64,000 bases of DNA. Origin: Thermodesulforhabdaceae bacterium. GTDB taxonomy: Bacteria > Desulfobacterota > Syntrophobacteria > Syntrophobacterales > Thermodesulforhabdaceae. The notes beneath the pieces are model-generated. The model did not search any database. It was not told the origin of the DNA and was given only the letters and a program-made list of their open reading frames with translations. Of this stretch, positions 59,610-64,000 are shown in pieces (within the stretch, counting starts at the first letter, position 1; each line of letters begins with the position of its first letter). The translations under genes and the position numbers were made by a program. The DNA is taken from positions 62,001 to 126,000 of the forward strand of contig JBBFKT010000006.1 in NCBI GenBank assembly GCA_037482015.1, given 5' to 3'.

Positions 59610-62198
59610 TTACAAGCCCATTCCAGAAGCTTTATCCAGCCAGAAGGTCAATGCATCTTTGATTTCTTCAATTTGTTCCGGGTCACTTAACTTATTACCC
59701 AGGTGATCTTTCACGTAAAACACATCTGCCACCTGATCGCCTCTTGTCGTAATCTTTGCAACATAGACTCTAATCTCAAATCCAGCCAGTGTTCTTGTGA
59801 TGAGGTAAAGAAGTCCAGGTCGATCCTTTGTATAAACCTCCAGTATGGTGTAATCTTCCGAAGAATCGTTATCCACCACGATTTCGGTTTTTACAGATCG
59901 GAACCCTCTGGGAAAAACTGCTCTCTGAGCCATCCTGTAATCCAGAGCAAGTTTATGTTCAACAAGGCGTTTAAGATCGCTACTGATGTTATCCCAGTTA
60001 GTTTCAACTCCAACTGTTCTCGAAACGCACTGAAAGTCCAGAATCATAACGTCGTTTTTCTTTACGAAGACCTGAGCAGAAATAATACCCAAATTGTGTA
60101 GAGTCAGAAGTCCGGCTACTTTGAAAAGCAAGCCAGGGGTCATTTTACTTACAACCGTAAGATTCCAGCCCTTTTCCATCCCACCGTATTTGCCGAGAGA
60201 TCGAGGCACAACCCGCCACACGAAAGGTTCCTGAGAATTAAAGAAGCTCCATTCAAGTCTAAGATGTTCCGCAATATCTTCGGGGGTCATGGAAAGAAGA
60301 TACCTTGGGGAAATCTCCTCAAGCTGGCTTTTGAGCTGAGCTTCATCCATAAGATCCGAAACTTTTTCTTTCACAAGTTTTAAAATCTGAGCGATCCGAT
60401 CCTGGATAAGCCGTGGGTTGGGTTCTCCCTTTTCTATGATTTGAGCCAGCCGATCGTGCAAGAAGATAATCGGGCTTCTCTGCCATTTTTCAAAAGCCAC
60501 GGGACCCGTTGCTTTAAGATCAGCGAAAGTCAAAATAAGAAGAAGATCCAACCTAACGGGATTCCCAATAATCAGGCTACACTGGGAAAGCATGCCCTCA
60601 TCGCCAATATCTCTCATGGATGCGCTGTCCATAAGAAGAGTATGCTGAGCAACAAGAAACTGCACCATATCGCTTTCTTCTGGAAGAAGCCCAAGCCGCC
60701 TTGCAATGGGTGGAATCATTTCCCCGCCTCTCAGAGCATGCTCTCTTCCACCGCTCTTTCCGATGTCGTGAAGAAGGGCAGCAAGATAAAGCCATCTTGG
60801 GTCGCTTATTCTGCTGCCCACTCTCGTTAATTCGGGTTCTTCTTTAGCGTAATCTCCGCGAAATACCTTTTTAACTTCCTGCAGGGTTCTTAAGGCGTGT
60901 TCATGAAAGGGAAAAGCATGGAAAAAGTCGTGTTGAGAAAGTCCTACTGTGGCGTTCCATTCGGGAATAAGAGCTGAAAGAAAGCCCATGTCGTGAAATT
61001 GACGAAAAGAAAGGAGCCTTGAAGAATCGGAATGAATCATAAGAAGAAGTTCTTCTGCAACTGATCTGTCTCCCGAGGAAACTTCCAGAATGTTTACATG
61101 ATCGCTAAGGTGACGGAGAGTATTCGCCCCTACCGGCACGCCGTATTGGCTAGCCAACCGGAAAATGCGTATAAAGTTTACAGGGGTGAGCTGGAAAATC
61201 TGGAAATCCACATCGAGAGCTCCTTCTTTTATAAACACTCCAGGGTGGACTTCTCTTGGAGCAGGTTTGTCTTCTTTCTTTGCATCGGTTTTTTCTTCTA
61301 TGACCTGCCAGAAAATCTGGCAAATTCGGCTGACATCATGAAAAGAGCGATAGACTTCCTGCATAAAGACATCAACCGGCAGAAAATCCGCTCGCCCACT
61401 GTAGCCAAGTTTTGAAGCAATTTCCTCCTGCAGACTGTAGGAGAGGGAAGAATTCTGAGCAGCATTAAGTATCCTGAGATAGAAACGTTCTGCCTGCTGC
61501 AGTCGATCTATTTCCTGCCTTTTTAGAATACCTTCTTTTACAGCTTCATCCATCCGCACCATGCCAAGTAGCATAAGAGCAGTTCTCATGCACCGGATGT
61601 CGTCGAGTCCGCCGGAAAATCTAACAATATCGGGTTCCAGCCAGTCTTCCGCTTGCGTCGCCTGCTCGAAACGGTCCACCCATGCTCTTTTGCACTCCCC
61701 GATAATCGTCGTCCCTCGATCCTGAATCTGTTTTCTGAATAGTCCTTCCAGTTCATCAGCAAATACACGATTGCCGGATACATACCGCATGGAAATTGCA
61801 TCTTTTAAGAACTCATAATTCTGAGCCGCCCTATTGATGAAATCTTCGGCTGTAAAAACATCCCACCTTACCTTCCAGCCGGCTTCTTCAAGAGGCTTGA
61901 CGATTTCCTGAAACCATTCCCTTAAATCAAAAAGCCCTGGCGTTACAACAAAGGCAAGATGCACTTCCTGTTGTGGTCCCACAAAACCTCTTCCAAAATC
62001 ACCAAGGGCGATCACGGCACTATCAGACCGGAAATTATCTGAAGAGGCTTCCAGCATGTTTGCAAGTCGGTTGTAAAGAGAGATAATGGATATTTCCAAA
62101 AGATTAGTATGGGCTATAAACCCTTCCTCGCTGTAATCCTGAACGAGACGCTCTCGCTGTTTTTTTAGGGATTCAACAATGTAATCGTAATCTACCAT
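59610..62198 (-). CDS. GlnD-family PII signalling protein with degenerate nucleotidyltransferase site
   Basis: An 862-aa protein with GlnD domain order. Residues about 25-145 are the nucleotidyltransferase, but the G-G-Y-G-R-G...S-D-x-D motif reads ALGDFGRGFVGPQQEVHLAF: the two metal-binding Asp are Glu78 and His80. Residues 145-330 are the helical GlnD-UTase region. The HD domain has LYLAALLHDIGKSGGREHA (His477, Asp478) and looks intact. Two ACT domains close it: LTVVSKMTPGLLFKVAGLL near 680 and ILEVYTKDRPGLLYLITRTL near 790. If GlnD-like, it should keep uridylyl-removing activity and lose uridylylation; this is inferred. No glnB or glnK is in the window. Confidence 0.85.
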   Translation of the reverse strand: MVDYDYIVESLKKQRERLVQDYSEEGFIAHTNLLEISIISLYNRLANMLEASSDNFRSDSAVIALGDFGRGFVGPQQEVHLAFVVTPGLFDLREWFQEIVKPLEEAGWKVRWDVFTAEDFINRAAQNYEFLKDAISMRYVSGNRVFADELEGLFRKQIQDRGTTIIGECKRAWVDRFEQATQAEDWLEPDIVRFSGGLDDIRCMRTALMLLGMVRMDEAVKEGILKRQEIDRLQQAERFYLRILNAAQNSSLSYSLQEEIASKLGYSGRADFLPVDVFMQEVYRSFHDVSRICQIFWQVIEEKTDAKKEDKPAPREVHPGVFIKEGALDVDFQIFQLTPVNFIRIFRLASQYGVPVGANTLRHLSDHVNILEVSSGDRSVAEELLLMIHSDSSRLLSFRQFHDMGFLSALIPEWNATVGLSQHDFFHAFPFHEHALRTLQEVKKVFRGDYAKEEPELTRVGSRISDPRWLYLAALLHDIGKSGGREHALRGGEMIPPIARRLGLLPEESDMVQFLVAQHTLLMDSASMRDIGDEGMLSQCSLIIGNPVRLDLLLILTFADLKATGPVAFEKWQRSPIIFLHDRLAQIIEKGEPNPRLIQDRIAQILKLVKEKVSDLMDEAQLKSQLEEISPRYLLSMTPEDIAEHLRLEWSFFNSQEPFVWRVVPRSLGKYGGMEKGWNLTVVSKMTPGLLFKVAGLLTLHNLGIISAQVFVKKNDVMILDFQCVSRTVGVETNWDNISSDLKRLVEHKLALDYRMAQRAVFPRGFRSVKTEIVVDNDSSEDYTILEVYTKDRPGLLYLITRTLAGFEIRVYVAKITTRGDQVADVFYVKDHLGNKLSDPEQIEEIKDALTFWLDKASGMGL

Positions 62199-62244
62199 TG
62201 GTCCCTTCTCACCTCTCCTGGTATATAAAGTTTGTCAAACCAGT

Positions 62245-62979
62245 TTATTTAGTCACTGGTTTTCCCTTCTGCACTGGTTTTCCCTCAAACCTTGCTTCCA
62301 CCACTTTCCAGTCTATTTGCTGGAGCATTGCTTTGATGTAGGACGGGCGATCGAGTTGATAGTCCACGATAAAGGCATGTTCAAAGACATCCAATACCAG
62401 CAAGGGAACACATTGAGCAAGAAGCCCGCTGTGGTGTTCGTTAATCCATGCATTCATAAGGCGACCCGTGGAAGAATCATAAAACAAAACCGCCCAGCCT
62501 ATGCCTCTCATTTGAGCCGTAGCGATAAAATCGTTCTGCCATGAGTCAAAGCTTCCGAAGTTAGCTTCAACTGCCTTGTAAAATGCACTCTTTGGATCAG
62601 GAGCCGATGGAGTGATCCCGAGATTTTCGAAAAACAGTTCATGGAGTTTCATTCCGTCAAATTCGAAAGCAAACCTGCGTTTCAATTCCGCATACTGAGG
62701 TGTGTTGGACTGTCCCTGTTCGGCAAGAGCTTTTAATTCGTCCAGAAGACGATTTGTGTTGTTCACATAACCCTGATAAAGAGCGAAATGAAGTTTTAGA
62801 GCTGTTTCGCTGAGTCCCGGCATTCCTATCAGGTAAGAAAAATCCTTAGCTTCGTAAGGAATAACCTGCTTTACCATCTTTTCCTCCTTGCCTTCCTTAC
62901 CGCCGTGACATCCAACCAGTAATAAGGCAACGATGAGCAAGATAACTTTGTGAAGGCTCTTCAATAATCTTTGATCCAT
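62245..62979 (-). CDS. Lipoprotein Fe/Mn-family superoxide dismutase
   Basis: A 244-aa protein: residues 1-23 form a signal peptide (VILLIVALLLVGC) with lipobox Cys24, followed by a charged Gly/Lys/Glu spacer and a complete Fe/Mn-SOD domain. The four metal ligands are visible: His in LKLHFALYQGYVNN, His in GMKLHELFFENLG, and Asp and His in LVLDVFEHAFIVDY. It would be tethered to the envelope and remove periplasmic superoxide. The ATG at 62979 has GGGAG 7 nt upstream. The open frame upstream overlaps the ferritin-like gene and is not used. It is downstream of that gene, 22 bp away. Confidence 0.88.
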   Translation of the reverse strand: MDQRLLKSLHKVILLIVALLLVGCHGGKEGKEEKMVKQVIPYEAKDFSYLIGMPGLSETALKLHFALYQGYVNNTNRLLDELKALAEQGQSNTPQYAELKRRFAFEFDGMKLHELFFENLGITPSAPDPKSAFYKAVEANFGSFDSWQNDFIATAQMRGIGWAVLFYDSSTGRLMNAWINEHHSGLLAQCVPLLVLDVFEHAFIVDYQLDRPSYIKAMLQQIDWKVVEARFEGKPVQKGKPVTK

Positions 62980-63001
62980 AACTTGCTCCCTTTGCATGTC
63001 T

Positions 63002-63316
63002 CTACTTTTTGGCGATACCGAGCTTCTGCATAATCTCTTCGACTTCTTCGGCTCCTTTGGCGTAGAAAGATTCTTCTTCAGGATCAAGATGCTTGAGTAG
63101 TCTTAAAAATTCTCCCGCATGCACTCGTTCTTCATCAGCAATATCCTTCAGCACTTCTTTAGCCAGCGAGTCATCAGTTGATTCGGCCAATTGCATGTAA
63201 AGCTGCACGGCTTCGTATTCCGCTGCAATAAGGAATCTTATGGCTCTGATCAGTTCTTCCTTCGTTAATTTTCTGTCGCTTGCAAGACCTGAAAAGGGGT
63301 GTCCAAACTCAGGCAT
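63002..63316 (-). CDS. Ferritin-like diiron protein (rubrerythrin/encapsulated-ferritin type)
   Basis: A 104-aa helical protein too short for a whole four-helix ferritin; it would dimerise. The diiron pattern is FLIAAEYEAVQLYMQLAEST, then KDIADEERVHAGEFLRLL (E-E-x-x-H). The head MPEFGHPFSGLASDRKLT and this size resemble the small ferritin-like cargo proteins found with encapsulins (from memory), but no encapsulin gene or cargo peptide is seen here. It is the first gene before the lipoprotein superoxide dismutase, so the two form an oxidative-stress pair. The ribosome binding site is AAGGAGGG. Confidence 0.82.
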   Translation of the reverse strand: MPEFGHPFSGLASDRKLTKEELIRAIRFLIAAEYEAVQLYMQLAESTDDSLAKEVLKDIADEERVHAGEFLRLLKHLDPEEESFYAKGAEEVEEIMQKLGIAKK

Positions 63317-63474
63317 GGTTCCCTCCTTGTTGTTTTTGGTTTAACTCTGCTACCGAGACGTGTCCCCTCCTGCAACCGAGGGACAATTAACGCTTTTGCT
63401 TCCTGTGAAAAGAGAGTAAAAATTTTTCTCGGACCTGTAAAGTAAAACCTTGAATTAAAAAGAAGGGGGAACAA

Positions 63475-64000
63475 TTGAACGAGACGTCGCTGATAGACAA
63501 AATAAAAAGTAGATCTGCTAAGGTCGGCATAGTAGGTCTTGGATATGTAGGGCTTCCTCTGGCTATACATTGTATTCAAGCAGGTTTTTCCGTGCTTGGA
63601 TTTGACATAGACAAAACAAAGGTTGAAAACATTCTGGCAGGGAAAAGCTACATCAAACACGTTTCAGAAGAAGCCATTGGGAAGTTTGTAGCGGAAGGTA
63701 AATTACAGGCAACCTGGGAACTGGATAGACTATCCGAACCGGACTGCGTGATTGTTTGCGTTCCCACGCCCCTTACAAGACATCGAGAACCGGATCTCAG
63801 GTTTGTAATTGCAACCACCGAGAGCATATCCAGAACACTTCGCCCCGGTCAGTTAATATCGCTAGAAAGCACCACCTATCCCGGAACAACCGAGGAAGTT
63901 CTTCTCCCTATTCTGGAAAGAAAGGGGCTTAAGGTGGGAGAAGATTTTTTTCTTGCTTTTTCACCGGAAAGAGAAGATCCCGGAAATCCTCATTACAATA
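63475..64000 (+). CDS. UDP-N-acetyl-hexosamine 6-dehydrogenase (partial, runs off the end)
   Basis: The first 175 residues of a nucleotide-sugar dehydrogenase, cut by the window end. The Rossmann start VGIVGLGYVGLPLAIHCIQAG and the segments VIVCVPTPLTRHREPDL and ISLESTTYPGTTEEVL match the WecC/WbpA group, which oxidises UDP-N-acetylglucosamine or -galactosamine, more than the UDP-glucose enzyme at 19791. AAGGGGGA precedes a TTG start; no ATG fits. It is divergent from the ferritin-like gene. Confidence 0.82.
   Translation, partial: MNETSLIDKIKSRSAKVGIVGLGYVGLPLAIHCIQAGFSVLGFDIDKTKVENILAGKSYIKHVSEEAIGKFVAEGKLQATWELDRLSEPDCVIVCVPTPLTRHREPDLRFVIATTESISRTLRPGQLISLESTTYPGTTEEVLLPILERKGLKVGEDFFLAFSPEREDPGNPHYN

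Noticed and set aside
1-64000. Prophage, integrase, transposase or rRNA/tRNA genes
   Set aside because: None of the reading frames resembles such proteins and no tRNA cloverleaf or rRNA stretch was recognised by eye; short tRNAs could still have been missed without a search tool.

Overview
The window looks like chromosomal DNA of a strictly anaerobic, probably thermophilic or sulfate-reducing member of the Desulfobacterota (Syntrophobacteria-like). The evidence is gene content, not a marker phylogeny: a 2-oxoacid:ferredoxin oxidoreductase of the KorAB type, aconitase, thiolase and crotonases, phenylacetate-CoA ligase beside a Liv-type ABC transporter, rubredoxin and ferritin-like proteins, an RND pump, sigma-54 and HD-GYP regulators, and a class A RNase P RNA. 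This origin is inferred. No prophage, CRISPR array, rRNA or tRNA gene was seen.

Layout. 1-5.7 kb: a thioesterase, an arsenic-type ArsR/thioredoxin/DGC-protein cluster divergent from a TauE/SafE permease, a DUF374 acyltransferase, then thiolase and enoyl-CoA hydratase. 5.8-6.4 kb: a secreted EF-hand protein and ribosomal protein bS21 share a terminator. 6.6-16.8 kb: a long minus-strand run. Its upstream part is a likely NAD/ADP-ribose salvage operon (macro domain, nicotinamidase, nicotinate phosphoribosyltransferase). It is followed by two tandem Liv substrate-binding proteins, LivH, a LivM-LivG fusion, LivF and phenylacetate-CoA ligase. 16.9-22 kb: aconitase, UDP-glucose dehydrogenase and a membrane-anchored coiled-coil repeat protein. 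22.3-32.7 kb: rnpB, ispD, ispF, cysS, a bifunctional nuclease, a SUKH-like protein, KorA and KorB, a receiver/substrate-binding/CheW fusion, and RlmD.

32.8-38.5 kb: a redox and envelope region with an L,D-transpeptidase, a small Cys-rich protein, rubredoxin (only 52 aa), a ferritin-like protein, glutaredoxin, a glutaredoxin-AhpF-like reductase fusion, a HEAT-like protein and TadA. 38.6-48 kb: an RND efflux system in which pump and outer-membrane factor form one reading frame, then an AddB-like nuclease paired with a helicase-less AddA-type nuclease domain. 48-55.7 kb: a sigma-54 activator with a degenerate receiver, a DUF362 protein, a YfcE-like phosphoesterase, a double-HD HD-GYP protein, a probable MITE, and a DUF255 thioredoxin-domain protein. 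56-64 kb: a P2-type ATPase, an ECHDC3-like crotonase, a GlnD homologue with a degenerate nucleotidyltransferase site, a lipoprotein superoxide dismutase with a ferritin-like partner, and the start of a UDP-N-acetyl-hexosamine dehydrogenase.

The most unusual items are the receiver/periplasmic-type-binding-protein/CheW fusion, the RND-OMF polyprotein with an internal lipobox, the GlnD homologue that lost its catalytic aspartates, the helicase-less AddAB-like pair and the redox gene cluster. Several starts were moved inward from the longest reading frame on the basis of ribosome binding sites; the reason is given in each entry.
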